Below are positions 1 to 11,166 of a DNA stretch of 64,000 nucleotides, piece by piece (within the stretch, counting starts at the first letter, position 1; each line of letters starts with the position of its first letter). A program made the position numbers and the translations under genes. The notes beneath the pieces were generated by a model. The model was not told the origin of the DNA, did no database searches, and saw nothing but the letters and a program-made list of their open reading frames with translations. This DNA is from Pinus tabuliformis. Lineage: Eukaryota; Streptophyta; Pinopsida; Pinales; Pinaceae. The stretch is from NCBI GenBank assembly GCA_031772625.1, contig CM062816.1:826318556-826382555 (forward strand), in the 5' to 3' direction.

Positions 1-146
1 GGTGAAGGGAATTGAGCTGAAGGAGGGGAAAAATATTGCCATGGATATGGTTGGTTATTATATGCATTATTCCACGAATTGAAAGAGGAAAAGTCTTGAG
101 ACATACATGGAGGTCACAGTTTCCATGGCCTCCTTGGTGCAATGAA

Positions 147-1136
147 CTAAGAGGACTGCACCTCTTTGCTTGATTCTCTGAGTACAGCCTTTAGTCTAGG
201 AAGCTCCGGACACTTCTCTGTCAAATTCTCCAGCTCGCAGATGTTACACAGGTTGATGCTATTCAATTTGCATTCCCTGTGAGGATGTTTCTTCCGACAA
301 GTCAGACAGAACACGGCCAGGGGTGTATCATCTTTTGCTTGTGTCTTTTTTATCTGTGTTGTCATTATTTGGGCTGAGAGAGTACTGAGGATATTGATCT
401 TGAAATTTTTGAACAAATTTCTGATCTCTACTCTAGTTACTCCTCTGGCTACAGATTTTTTTATGTGAACAAAGGCATCTCGAATTGTACTTCTTCCTTT
501 AGACGATCCTTGAGAGCATCGTAGGTAGAGCTTTATAATTTTAGTGAATGGCTCTTGTGATATATCCCCTTTTCCTAATAGGTTCAGGGTGTCAAGGCAG
601 TCATCCCTCATTCCTCTGATGAATATAGTCTTCAATATTTCCGGGTCTAAATCGTTGTGTTTAGACCTCTGCAGATTGTAGTGGAACCATTCCACATAAT
701 CTTCCAGGCTTTCTTCCTCCTTCTGTGTCATTCTAAATATCTCTTCCCTTAAGTCCCTGGTCCTACAATAGTCCTGGTACTTTGACAAGAATGTCTCCTT
801 CATAGCATTCCACATTGAAATGGAAGCGGGACCTAATCCCATGAACCATCTCAAGGCTGCTCCTTTTAAAGTAGCAAGAAATAACTTTAGTTTCTGAGCG
901 TTTGCTATATATTCATAACTTCTACGTAGGACATCAAACTCAAACAGAAATGTATTTGGATCTTCCACAGTCATCCCCTGAAAGGATGGTAAGGATGATA
1001 GAGGAATGTTTTTTGTAGAAGCTTCACCTCCGATATTCCTGATTGGGAACTCAAAGGTGGCTGTAGTGGTGTTTGTTTTAGCATTGTTATCATTGTTGTC
1101 TCCCATGATGAATTCTTCTAACCCTTCCTGTAGCAA
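147..1136 (-). CDS. Element A gag polyprotein (Ty3/gypsy type)
   Basis: An open frame of 329 codons with no internal stop. Residues about 40-205 read as a retrotransposon gag (capsid) domain, the family PF03732, with the hallmark LKGAALRWFMGL and the later EESLEDYVEWFHYNLQRS segment. The C-terminus has spaced Cys/His residues (CLTCRKKHPHREC, then CNICELENLTEKC) in place of a standard zinc knuckle. Capsid proteins of this family assemble cytoplasmic particles around element RNA. The start codon at 1136 follows a roughly 800-base leader on the minus strand, with a PBS at 1954-1972, which fits gag as the first gene. Protease and pol would lie to the left, outside the window; positions 1-146 are the noncoding or broken sequence just downstream. 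The open frame suggests a less decayed element than its neighbours. Family assignment is firm; lineage (Athila/Tat-like) rests on the PBS. Confidence 0.85.
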   Translation of the reverse strand: MLQEGLEEFIMGDNNDNNAKTNTTTATFEFPIRNIGGEASTKNIPLSSLPSFQGMTVEDPNTFLFEFDVLRRSYEYIANAQKLKLFLATLKGAALRWFMGLGPASISMWNAMKETFLSKYQDYCRTRDLREEIFRMTQKEEESLEDYVEWFHYNLQRSKHNDLDPEILKTIFIRGMRDDCLDTLNLLGKGDISQEPFTKIIKLYLRCSQGSSKGRSTIRDAFVHIKKSVARGVTRVEIRNLFKNFKINILSTLSAQIMTTQIKKTQAKDDTPLAVFCLTCRKKHPHRECKLNSINLCNICELENLTEKCPELPRLKAVLRESSKEVQSS

Positions 1137-1690
1137 ACGTTCTTCGAGTTATGTTTGTGATGGCCCTGCAGGCGTGATTAATGCCTCAGATACCACTGGG
1201 GTTGGTTGTTTCACCGCACTACCTATATCTGGATATTGATAAATCAACAGGTGCTTTTCCACCTCAGGTGTCTGATGTTCCCCCTCAGTTTCCCCTTGAC
1301 CCTCAGTCCTCAAATTCTGACTACTAACTTCCCCTTCTCATTCATAAATCAAATCCTTGATCTTAGGGGTATGAGTGCTAGCCTTAGAACGATACAGTCT
1401 TGAGATGGAGGGATTGGAGGTTTTTGCTTTCGCTATGCGAGTAACACCCTTCTGCAGCACTATTTTCCTTGCATTCCTTTGAGAGATGGACTGTTACTTT
1501 TCCGCCTTAGAGATTAATTCTTGGATAAATGTCTTCCTTCCCAAATGTTCACCCTTCATTTCCTTTTTACAACCCGTCATTCCTGTGACTTATTAGAGTG
1601 GGGGTGATTTCAGTGTCTCCATAAGTCCTACAAATGCACACATGGACCCTATGTGTATTAAATCACACTTTGAGTGCCTCAATATTTGAC

Positions 1691-1906
1691 AGTGGTGAGC
1701 CCACCTATGTATATTAGAGCGATGTGCAAGTTCTTACCTCTCGTCTTACAGCCCAACGACTGAAGAGTTGAAGACACAACTAATAAAAGCATAAAAATGT
1801 CCTAAGTGTCCTAGTGATCACAATGGTGAGCCCACCCAAGTATTTTAGAGCGATGCGTAGGTTCTTACCTCTCGTCTTACTACCCAGCAACTGTGGACTA
1901 GGAGCA
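1691..1906. repeat. Duplicated motif in element A leader
   Basis: Two copies about 145 bp apart, near 1691-1765 and 1833-1906, share GGTGAGCCCACC, TTAGAGCGATG and TTCTTACCTCTCGTCTTAC. They lie between the PBS and gag, in the untranslated leader where packaging and dimerisation signals usually lie. A related copy occurs at 15163-15200 in element D, at a similar distance from that element's PBS. Function is unknown. The rest of 1137-1953 shows no gene. Confidence 0.7.
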
Positions 1907-1953
1907 CTTTATATCAAACAAATAACTTGGCCGATTGTATCGTCAACTTGCCA

Positions 1954-1972
1954 TCCCCTGCAACGATGCCAA
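1954..1972 (-). other. Primer-binding site of element A
   Basis: On the minus strand this reads TGGCATCGTTGCAGGGGA, nearly identical to the PBS of element F (TGGCATCGTTGCCGGGGA). It matches the TGGCGCCGTTGCCGGGGA-type site typical of Athila/Tat Ty3/gypsy elements. It lies 2 bp from the CA-type end of the LTR at 1975. Confidence 0.8.
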
Positions 1973-1974
1973 AA

Positions 1975-3050
1975 TGTAGTGCTATTTTAATCAACTTTAG
2001 TTGACTCAGACTGCAACATTAATTGTCAACCCAGGGTAGGTCTTTTTGTTTCAATGGAGTTCGCACTGTCTGTGCCGATACACTCTAGCCAAGCATAAGA
2101 AAATGCAAAAAAATTGTAAAAGATGTCACTGATCTAAATTGTTGAATCAAACCATGCGTGTAGATACAAAAACACTCTACAAAATTAAATCACAACTTGC
2201 AGCTATTGAAGTAAAGGCGCGCCACACAAGAATTAACATCTATTCCAGTTGGTTACTATTACTCTGTTGTTTAACTCTGTGTAACAACATAAGATAAATA
2301 GAAACAATAGTGAATGCAATCCACGATTTGTACAAAAACAATGAGAAACCATAAATCAATGAACTAAACTAAAATGTACACTACCTAATCACTGCAATCC
2401 CTGCCAAAGAGGAGGGCCCTTCCTCCTCAGCAGGGCATAGGAAGAACACAAAAAGTGATTAATGAATCAGTTGGAAAGTAACAACATCATCGTGCCAATT
2501 GATATTGAATAAGTTCAGGATTACAGAAACATAGTAATAGTACTCTTCTATATGCCATCTGCTAATACATAAAAGGTCGAGTCTTTTATAATTATTACAA
2601 CCCAAAAATTAGAAAGCAGATCAGTCATGAGAATCTCTCGATTCTCATGCTGATAAAAAATAAATAAGTTACAACTTATTACTAAATAAATATACATTGG
2701 TTGCAACTGCTTGAGTCTTGTTGCTTCAAAAATAAACAATCCTATTGCTGACATTTGTTATGTGGAATAGTACCCACATTTCTAGCTTCGATGCAGCAGC
2801 ATTGAGAAAATGGTGGTTCGGGATGACACGGCATAACTGACGACAACATTGTTGATGTGACGGCAGATCCACCCGAGGTGTAACAACATCCGATGTGTAA
2901 CAGCAATCTGTAACAGCAACAACCTGTAACAGTAGCAACTTGTAACAACAGCAACCTGTAACAACACCTAGTATATAGCAGCGGTCTATAACAGCACTCA
3001 GGGTGTAACAGCGAACCGTTCCACCCTTTCCTGCAATTAATCTTTGCTAC
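1975..3050 (-). repeat. Element A 5' LTR (far boundary unresolved)
   Basis: The LTR edge next to the PBS is fixed at 1975, where the plus strand starts TGTAGTGC. No second copy lies in the window, so the other end cannot be fixed; about 3050 is only a guess from where the sequence character changes. It contains a short-unit repeat at 2878-2990. No protein gene is seen between 1975 and 3380; the several short Cys/Leu-rich frames at 2726-2967 are by-products of the repeat. Confidence 0.55.
2878..2990. repeat. TGTAACAGCAA-type minisatellite
   Basis: About eight imperfect units of roughly 12 bp built on CTGTAACAGCAA, lying inside the presumed element A LTR. The units vary in length and sequence, which suggests an old array. 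Confidence 0.75.
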
Positions 3051-3381
3051 CTGTCTACTTCATAGCTTCATTCGTGCAAGCCAATACCTGAAAAAGATGA
3101 ACTTCCCAAAATACTCCTTCAATGCTCTCCCAGTTAGCCACAAAAAGGAATAAAGCCTCGTATTATTCAGTAAAATACAACAAAGTAACATGACAGTAAA
3201 ATGGATTAAAAAGGTAAGAAAATAGAGAGTTTGGTCATATGAGGGCACAAGCCTAGAGGACAGAAAGGTCAAAACAGGGGAAAGAATTTGCAGAAAATAG
3301 GTAAAAAAAAACACACCAAACAACTTTCCCTTCTTATATATATGAGATCTACTTATATTATTATACTCTCTTTCCTTTGCA

Positions 3382-4201
3382 TTATCTTCTTAGAATAGGG
3401 ATATAGAGAATTAAAATGGCCAATTCTACCACATCAAAACATTTAATAGCTAACCTACCTTTATACTTGTCATATCCTCTTTTCAACTTCTTCACGAATT
3501 GAGCTACATCTAGATATGATTCATGGCTGGAGCAATATTGATATTCATTTGTTTTCTTTGAGATCTTGAAGACAAAATCCTTTCTTCCTGACCTCTCTTT
3601 TCCAATCCTCATTTCATATAGTGTGATACTTTTGTTTAGTTCTTCAATATTAAAGGTGTCTAGGTCCTTCATATCCTCAATGGCTTAAATATAGGCATTA
3701 AATATCATGGGAAGGGATCCCAATATTTTCTGAACAACAACTACTTCATCAACCTTTTCATTAAGACCTTTAATGGTGTTTACAACTTCATCAACTCTAA
3801 GAAAGAATCCTTCAATATTTTCATCTTCATTCATATTTAGACTTTCAAACCTCATTCTTTGTGTTTGAAGTTTAGATTTATTTATATTATCAGCTCCTTT
3901 GTAGCTACTCTAGAGCTTATCCCATATCTTCTTGTAAAATTTACAATGCATTACCTTAAAAAAATTAGATTCAGTAAGATCACATAGAATTGCATTCTTT
4001 TCCTTTGTATTATTTGTAAAGGCCCTTCTCCATCTAGATCTATTAGAGGAGTTGTTGTAGTTTTTCATCCATCTTCAATAGACGTTAAAATGTCAACACC
4101 AAGATACATTAAATAAGCACTTATTCTTACATTCTAGAAAGTATAATTGGCCCCATCAAATATAGGAACTTTGTTTGCAATGGATCTATCTTATTGGCCA
4201 T
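3382..4201 (-). pseudogene. Element B gag (Ty1/copia, UBN2-type), broken
   Basis: The minus strand encodes a copia-type gag in pieces. Near the start at 4201 it reads VPIFDGANYTF, then LMYLGVDILTSIEDG. Further on come FYKKIWDKL, GADNINKSKLQTQRMRFE and EGFFLRVDEVVNTIKGL, then LGSLPMIFNAYI and the stretch around YEMRIGKERSGRK. This is the usual order of the UBN2/DUF4219 family. A zinc knuckle near 3410-3440 is destroyed by a one-base deletion and a Cys-to-Tyr change. Stops replace Trp or Gln codons in several places, and the N-terminus needs a frame change. The protein would have formed the element's capsid. No protease or pol follows to the left, so the element is truncated near 3380. Confidence 0.75.
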
Positions 4202-4267
4202 TGATTCCATAAAGATATGCCTTCCAATGGTTAGAATATTCCTAAAGGAACCCTCTCTGCTACTAAT

Positions 4268-4750
4268 TGTTGGATTAACAATTATACTAAGAAGTGGGGG
4301 ATTGAATCAATATAATACAATTTTACACTATTTAAAACATTCAATCACAAAATAATACACTAGTCACATAAGAGCATTGAACACAGGATATACGTGGAAA
4401 CCCTTCTAGGAGAAAACCATAAAATTTATTTTAATTATTTTATTGAATTAGGCACCAACCTAATATTACAATATTTATATGCACCAACCTATAGGAGACA
4501 TCAATCCCCTTATCTTTGCAAGAACCAACTTGCAGGAGACACCAATCCACTCAAATTTTCAAGCACTAACTTGCAAGAGATACCAATCCCCTGAGATTTG
4601 CAAGAACCAACTTGTAGGAGACAACAATCCCCTAAGGATATGTTGATCCAATGTCTTTTACCTCCTAGATCACTATTTGATCACATTTTTAGACTGATCT
4701 ATAAGCACTTCCTTCAATTCTTACACTTCAATGTTTATTAATTCAAATCT
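4268..4750 (-). repeat. Element B LTR (outer end unresolved)
   Basis: The plus strand starts TGTTGGATTAACAATTATAC directly beyond a degraded PBS-like stretch (minus-strand TTAGTAGCAGAG against the usual TGGTATCAGAG) and the gag start at 4201. This is the standard layout for a copia 5' LTR on the minus strand. No partner LTR is visible. It contains the 41-bp repeat array. Confidence 0.5.
4483..4646. repeat. Four tandem 41-bp repeats inside element B LTR
   Basis: Units start at 4483, 4524, 4565 and 4606, exactly 41 bp apart. Each carries ACCAACTTGCAGGAGAC followed by CAATCCC with changes. The strict period despite base changes shows no indels since duplication. Confidence 0.9.
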
Positions 4751-6491
4751 ACTTCATTTCTCTTCTTTATCAGTAGCTATATGATTTTTCTGTTTCACTT
4801 GTATTATTCTACCATGTTGCACAATAAAACAATATGTTCTACATTCTCCTTTAGTGGCCCAAATATTTCATTTATGTTTTCTAGACACTCTATTTACATG
4901 TCTTTTCTTAAATTTTCTAATGCACTCTTTTTTTGCTTTCTTCTCCATCTCTTAATAAACCAAATCTCTACAATTATCCTTTGCTCTCGCATAGTTTACA
5001 CATCGAATTCACGCATTTTCTCTCCACATAATTTTGTTATCCTTACACATGTGCTCACCTCACTCATGCTTTTTTATGGCATATATGCTTTATCATATTC
5101 TCTGATCACCACTCAAATTCTCTTAACAATTAATCATATATAGATATGGGGAAAGAAAATTTTAGCCCCTTTTGTTGCCCATTCCTTTACTAACCTTTAG
5201 CACCCTTCCTCATGACCAACTGCTATGACCATGAGTTTAATTCACTACTGTAGTGTATGATATATGAGGCTTTGTGATTGTGAACATTTTCAAACTGAGT
5301 GGATCACTAGATGCTCATATTTCCCTTTTATTCGCCTTTGGATTCAAGTGTTGAGAACATACCCCCTCATGATATGGGGTTGGGACCTTGTTTTTAACCA
5401 CTTCCCTTTCTTATAGATCCATAGTTCTAGTCTTTGGTAATCGAACACACTGCATACACCTGCAGATCACCAGATGCTTATATTTTCTTTTCAATTCCTC
5501 TAACTTTAGGTGATAAATACAATCCCTTTGTGACTTGGGTTTGTAACCTTGGTCTTAAGTCACTTCTCTAATGTATATAGAGTCCAGGTTATTTGCTAAT
5601 TGAAAATGCTTGATTCGCATATGAATTATCGAATGCCCAAATGACTTTTATTTCCTCCATGCTAAACCTCAACCACCATAACCTTGACCATCTCCTTTTT
5701 CTTCACTTGAATCTAAGGTCCAGGTTGAACAAGAAAATGCTTTACCTCGACGCATTCTTGAAAGGCCAGATTACTTCAAAATACTTTAGCTCTGAAACGA
5801 GACCCGTGATTTTCCATGTTAAAATATTGAGGTATTTCATATTTTAGAGTAGTGAAGTATTTTAGATTTCAAATTAGAGATGGTGTTACATAATATTATA
5901 TTATCATGACAAATTGCATTACATAATATTATGTTATGTTATGTTATGATAAATTAAACAAATAAATAAATAACAAATACATAATATAGCATTAAATGAT
6001 GAAAAAGTTTGTAGGGATATTTTTTTTAATATTTAAATATTATAATAATTTAGAGTATTTTAAGTGATTTTTTAGTTTGAAAAGTCATACATATCATATG
6101 TAACTGAGTATTCAATAAAGGGGGTGGTATATGTGGTGAGAGGGAGGATGTTAATGCACCTAAAAGGACAAATAGAACTATCCTATGCTTGAAGTATGGG
6201 TACAACCTCTAAAAACCAAGTATAGGTCTATGTTGTACTTCAAGGAATCATACAAGATGATTCCCTTCATATTCATAAATTTATCATATTGGGAAACTCA
6301 AAAAGAATTACTAGACACCTCCATGTTGGATCCTCACCCCCATGACATCAGACTCAACTCAAATTTTAGGAGAATATGTTGTAGTCTTGGTTCTGTTGAG
6401 GACTTCCATGCAAATCAAGTCCTCAAACATAATAATGCAATACTAGATACCTTGGATAATCTTTCCATCCACCATGAAGAAGGCACCCTAT
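4751..6491. other. Stretch without a recognised gene
   Basis: AT-rich sequence. A diverged duplication of about 120 bp is visible (5301-5415 against 5462-5590, both starting GATCACCAGATGC). ATTATGTTATGTTATG runs occur near 5920-5950. An open frame from 6185 to the edge of element C at 6491 has no motif I recognise. Confidence 0.5.
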
Positions 6492-7100
6492 TGTTAGAAA
6501 ATTATATATTATGGAGCAACGGAACACATAAAATATTGCAGAAATATAAACACAGAAAACGCATAAAACAAGAGAGACCCAAATATACGTGGTTCACCCA
6601 GTTTAGGCTATGTCCACCCCGAACAGCCTGTCCTTCCTTTCTATTATCCAGCAAAATGAAGAGACACAACCTACAGCAGATCCGTTGTAATATCCTCTGT
6701 TTTCTCTCACAGTCTCACCTCTATGCTTCTCGCTCAGAGAATACACATATATTACACAGACTCAATATAATGCCCTCATGCAAAGAGAGAGGTTGCCTTC
6801 TAGGGCAAAAAACCCTAAACTAAACATAAGTTCTACTGTCAGATCATCTGCCTAATGAACGGCCCAGATTGACTAGAAATTACTATAATTTTACAAGGCA
6901 ATTTTACATTTGTTTTGAGCTTCAGGGGTGCTGCCCCCGAAACACCCCACTAGGGGGGGGCTCCCTAAAGGTTGCAGCCGCCCCCCCTGGACCCCCCTGC
7001 AGCAAATATTTTACGGGCGGCATTGCCGCCCCATTTCGAACTGGGGTCCAATGTGGCAATACCTTTGAATACAGAAGATAATCAGGCTCCACACCCAACA
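6492..7100 (-). repeat. Element C 3' LTR (609 bp)
   Basis: Runs from TGTTAGAAAATTATATATTA to ACACCCAACA on the plus strand, with TG...CA ends. The first roughly 430 bp are nearly identical to 11167-11590. The GC-rich block at about 6925-7030 differs greatly from the matching block of the other LTR. Confidence 0.9.
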
Positions 7101-7115
7101 ATCTCCCACTTGGAG
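7101..7115 (-). other. Element C polypurine tract
   Basis: The minus strand reads AAGTGGGAGAT directly before the 3' LTR start. It is purine-rich and in the position where plus-strand DNA synthesis is primed. Confidence 0.75.
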
Positions 7116-7196
7116 ACTGATTATAGCAACTCCACCACTGCTTCATTTGTTGGACAATGACTCCTCTTTAGACCTGGCTGTTTCTCATTTTCATTG

Positions 7197-8768
7197 TCAT
7201 CCTTGAAGACCAATTGAAACTGAGCATATTCTCAGTTTCTCCCTGGTTACAACATTTGTTAGCATATCTACAGGATTCTGGCTAGTGTGTATCTTTTCCA
7301 GCTTCAACTCTCCATCTTCCAACATTGATCGTATGAAATGGTACTTGAGCTGTATGTGTTTAGTCTTGGAATGAAATGCTGAGTTCTTTGCAAGATGAAT
7401 GGCACTTTGGCTATCACTGTATAACGTGCCCATATCATGCTCCTTACCCAATTCACCCATAAACCTTTGTAACCAAATCATTTCTTTACTAGCCTCTATA
7501 GCAGCAACATACTTTGCTTCTGTTGTTGAATGTGCAACAACACTTTGGATTTTTGAAACCAAACTGACAGCTGTTCCACCAACAGTAAATACATATCCTG
7601 TAGTGCTCCTCCTGTTATCTTTGTCACCTGCCATATCTGCATCAACATATCCCCGTAGAGAAATGTTTGAACCACCAAAGCATAATGCTTGATTTGTGGT
7701 ACCTTTCAAATATCTGAGAATCCATTTCACTGCCATCCAATGTTCCTTTCCTGGATTTTTCACGTACCTGCTTACAACTCCCACTGCATGTGCAATATCA
7801 GGCCTTGTGCAGACCATTGCATACATTAATCTTCCAACTGCTGATGCATATGGAACTTTAGACATATAATCCATGTCTTCTTGGGTCTTTGGGCACATTT
7901 CCTTACTAAGTTTGAAATGGCTAGCAAAAGGTGTACTAACTGGTTTTGCATTGTGCATATTAAATCTTTTCAACACCTTTTGTTTGTACTCATTCTGATA
8001 CAATGTTAATTTACGATTTTTCCTATCTCTACTTATTCTCATACCAAGGATTTGTTTTTCAGCTCCCAAATCCTTCATTGCAAATGAATTTGCCAATTTT
8101 CTTTTGAGCACATTTATTTCCTGCATGTTAGACCCTGCAACAAGCATGTCATCTACATACAATAACAATATAATATAGTTGCCATCATTTTGCTTTTTCA
8201 GATAAACACAATGATCAGAGTGACATCTAGTATAACCTTGTTCAGACATAAACTTGTCAAATTTTAGATACCACTGCCTTGGAGCCTGTTTTAAGCCATA
8301 CAAGCTCTTCTTCAACCTGCACACTAGTTTCTCCTTCCCTTTCACCTCATATCCTTGTGGCTGCTGCATATATATCTCTTCCTCCAAATCCCCATGGAGA
8401 AAGGTTGTCTTTACATTTAAATGCTCAAGATGAAAATATTCAATTGCTACTAGATTTAAAATAGTTCTGATTAAAGTCATTTTAACAACAGGAGAAAATA
8501 TTTCATCAAAATCAATACCTTTCTTCTGTGCAAACCTCTTCACCACAAGTCTAACTTTGTACCTCTGTTTTCCTCCATCTTCTTCCTTCAGCCTGTAAAC
8601 CCATTTATTCTTCAATGTAGTTTTTCCTGCAGGCAAACTAACTAAGTCCCAAGTCTGGTTATGCATTAAGGAGTCCATCTCTTCTTCCATGGATACCTCC
8701 CACTTCTTCCTGCTTTCAACTTGCATTGCTTCTTCATAACATCCGGGTTCACCAGAATCGGTCAACAA
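7197..8768 (-). pseudogene. Element C reverse transcriptase and RNase H
   Basis: An open 523-codon stretch holding the RT (residues about 30-280) and RNase H (about 375-510) of a copia pol. The RT shows SLYGLKQAPRQWY and the catalytic YVDD at about residues 204-207. In motif A, however, the usual LDVK is LNVK: the metal-binding Asp at about residue 118 is Asn. RNase H has ADMAGDKDNRRSTTGYVF, AHSTTEAKYVA and YSDSQSAIHLAKN, then HIQLKYHFIR, so its acidic residues look present. The enzyme would copy element RNA to DNA in particles. It shares its frame with the integrase upstream, separated by stops. The Asn change predicts a dead polymerase even though the frame is open. Confidence 0.9.
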
Positions 8769-8945
8769 TAAATAATATAATGAAGGAGAGTAGCGTTCAG
8801 GGGGTCTACTTATCCTGGTAGATCTTCTAACACCACTTTCAGGTGTTTGGGGTGCCTATTGTTGTTGTGGTGGTTGTTGATTATTATTATTTTCAGGCAA
8901 CTTTACTTTTTCAGTGATTTCATCAAGAACTGCGTATTCCTTGTT

Positions 8946-9662
8946 TTATTTTTCCTGTTTCTTTTCCTGCAACTGATTCTTATACAAGACCTTTTCATTG
9001 AATATTACATCTCTGCTCCTAATGTTTTTGTGATTTTCATAATCATATAAGCGATAACCAAAATCATTAACACCATATCCAACAAAGGTACATTTCTTTG
9101 ACTTTGCCTCAAGCTTTGTTCTATTTTCTTTATCAATATGGACAAAGCCCTCACAACCAAAAGGCTTTAAAAAAGAGTAGCTTACCTTTTTACCTGTCCA
9201 TGCTTCATCTGGAACACCACCATCCAAGGAACTTGAAGGCCCTTTGTTTCTTAGATAAACAGCAGTACCTACAGCATCTGCCCAATATTGTAAAGGCAAT
9301 CCTGCATGCAATCTCATGCACCTTGCACGCTCCATGATTGTTTTGTTCATCCTTTCTGACACACCATTTTCTTGTGGTGTTCTTGGAACTGTCTTCTCTC
9401 TACAAATTCCATGCTCTGAACAGTACCTATCAAACTCTTTGCTACAATATTCACCTCCATTGTCTGATCTGAGACACTTTAATTTCTTTCCTGTCTCAAT
9501 CTCAACCAAAGCTTTCCATTTCTTGAAAGTATCAAATACATCAGATTTATTCTTAACACAATAAATCCAAGTATTTCTAGTTGCATCATCAATAAAAGTA
9601 ACATAATAACGAGAGCCACTGAGAGATGATACCTGAGCAGGTCCCCATACATCTATATGCAC
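8946..9662 (-). pseudogene. Element C integrase
   Basis: Minus-strand open piece of 238 codons with the rve catalytic core (PF00665). DVWGPAQVSS carries the first Asp, RSDNGGEYCSKEF the second and ENGVSERMNKT the Glu, so the DD35E triad is intact. The C-terminal part has the copia GKK motif region and ends at a stop near 8946. Beyond it, in the same frame, RRSTRISRPPERYSP leads to the RT with another stop. The piece opens at HIDVWGP because a stop at 9717-9719 cuts it from the protease. It would insert the DNA copy into chromosomes. Confidence 0.9.
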
Positions 9663-9719
9663 AAGCTCTAATTTTTCGCTCTTCTTTTCTTTCCCAACTC
9701 TAAGAAATCTGACTTTCTT

Positions 9720-10292
9720 CTATTTCCCATAAATGCAATTCTCACAGAAGTCCAAATCAACATTCTTCAATCCCGGCAATAAATTCCTTGAGTGAAGAAT
9801 CTTCATCCCCTTTTCACTCATGTTTCCGAGCTTATGATGCCATAATGCTGCATCTACTCCTTTGGAATTTAAAGCATTAACAGAGTTAGAAATACCATTG
9901 CATAAATACAATGTACCAACCTTTTCGCCTTTTGCTATTACCAGGGCTCCTTTGGTAACCTTCCAAGCTTTATCTGTGAAAGTTGTCACACAACCTTCAC
10001 CGCCTAACTGCCCTATTGAAATCAGATTTTTCTTTAGATCTGCAACATGCCTTACCTCCTTTAGTAGCCATTGGTTTCCATTTTGCTGTTTTACAAGAAC
10101 CTTACCCATTCCAACAATTTTACATGGTTTATCATCACCCAAACAAACTTGTCCAAAATCTCCTTGAACATAGTCATGAAAGTATTTCTTATCAAGTATG
10201 GCATGGAATGAGGCCCCTGAATCTACCACCCAGGAATCAGTAATATTTTCGAAAGAAAGAATCAAAGCATCCTGTAACACCTCACCTGTCAC
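9720..10292 (-). pseudogene. Element C protease and integrase N-terminal zinc domain
   Basis: 190 codons. WVVDSGASFHAI at residues 21-32 is the aspartic protease active site (DSGA at 24-27). VRHVADLKKNLISIGQL is the second conserved protease segment. From about residue 145 the gag_pre-integrs domain (PF13976) is seen: LWHHKLGNMSEKG with the two His, and CENC near the end as the paired Cys. A stop follows CIYGK and separates it from the integrase core in the same frame. The frame differs from gag, which ends at 10300. Confidence 0.9.
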
Positions 10293-10299
10293 ATTTGCT

Positions 10300-11100
10300 T
10301 CATGATTGTTTTCTTGCTATGCATCTCCTTCTTTTCCCTTTCCGAGATCTACAATCTTTCTTTAGGTGTCCTTTCTTTCCGCATTTCCAGTACACTATCC
10401 CCGATCTAGAATTAGATCTGCCTTTCCTTGATTTACTGCAATATCCTAAGCTCTTTCCTCTTTCCATTTTTCTTCCCCTAGACTCTACACTCAAAGCATT
10501 ACCCGATGTCTCACCAGAGCTTTTCCGTCGCATTTCCTCACTAAGGATAGCACCGACAACATCATCAAACTTTAAAGTACTAGATCCAGAAACGGAGTTA
10601 CTAATGGCCATTACCAAACCATTCCAACTTTCTGGTAATGAGCACAAGAATAATAGAGCTCTAACTTCATCATCAAAGTTTACTCCTACAGAACTTAACT
10701 GACTTGTAACTGTATTAAAATCATTTAAATGGTTTGCAACAGATCCACCTTCCGACATATTCATATTAAATAACCGTTTCATAAGAAATACCTTGTTTGA
10801 GGCCGAGGGTTTTTCATATAGTTTCAACAACGTCTGCATCAAACCCTCTGTCGTGGTTTCCTTTGAAATGTTGAAGGCGACTGACGCAGCAAGGCACAAC
10901 CGTATTGTTCCGAGTGCCTTTCTATCGAGAAGGTTCCATTCTTCGTCTTTCATACCCATCAGCATCTTTGTTTTTCCGCCCAATGGTAGGTATAGATCTT
11001 TCTGATACAGATAATCTTCCATCTGCATCTTCCAAAGCGAGAAGTTTTGGCCATTAAATTTCTCGACCCTAAACTTACCATCTTCCGCCATTGCTCCCAC
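10300..11100 (-). CDS. Element C gag (UBN2 type)
   Basis: 266 codons from ATG at 11100, about 50 bases inside the PBS. It starts with the copia gag signature around [20 protein letters not shown]. It continues with AVEVLL-type helices ([42 protein letters not shown]). The zinc knuckle reads [14 protein letters not shown], where the first Cys of C-X2-C is Tyr, so metal binding is probably impaired. A basic tail follows. It forms the capsid and binds RNA. The frame is otherwise intact; in related copia elements gag and pol are one frame, so the break near 10296 is probably a frameshift mutation. Confidence 0.88.
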   Translation of the reverse strand: MGAMAEDGKFRVEKFNGQNFSLWKMQMEDYLYQKDLYLPLGGKTKMLMGMKDEEWNLLDRKALGTIRLCLAASVAFNISKETTTEGLMQTLLKLYEKPSASNKVFLMKRLFNMNMSEGGSVANHLNDFNTVTSQLSSVGVNFDDEVRALLFLCSLPESWNGLVMAISNSVSGSSTLKFDDVVGAILSEEMRRKSSGETSGNALSVESRGRKMERGKSLGYCSKSRKGRSNSRSGIVYWKCGKKGHLKKDCRSRKGKRRRCIARKQS

Positions 11101-11151
11101 TCGAACCAGGAAACCTTCTTTCCTGCGAGTTTATCAGCCAAACAGACCTTC

Positions 11152-11164
11152 GACTCTGATACCA
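11152..11164 (-). other. Element C primer-binding site
   Basis: Minus strand TGGTATCAGAGTC, the standard match to the 3' end of initiator tRNA-Met used by plant copia elements. It lies 2 bp from the LTR end. Confidence 0.95.
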
Positions 11165-11166
11165 GT

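Noticed and set aside
2726..2967. Three overlapping minus-strand Cys/Leu-rich frames that look like small secreted proteins
   Set aside because: They are the three readings of the TGTAACAGCAA array; no independent coding evidence.
4483..4646. CRISPR-like array
   Set aside because: The units are directly tandem without unique spacers and the context is a plant LTR.
6185..6823. Host gene of 212 codons
   Set aside because: The second half is the element C LTR; the first half has no recognisable motif.
6869..7160. Pro-rich frames around 6.9-7.1 kb
   Set aside because: Lie in the GC-rich part of the element C 3' LTR; low-complexity by-products.
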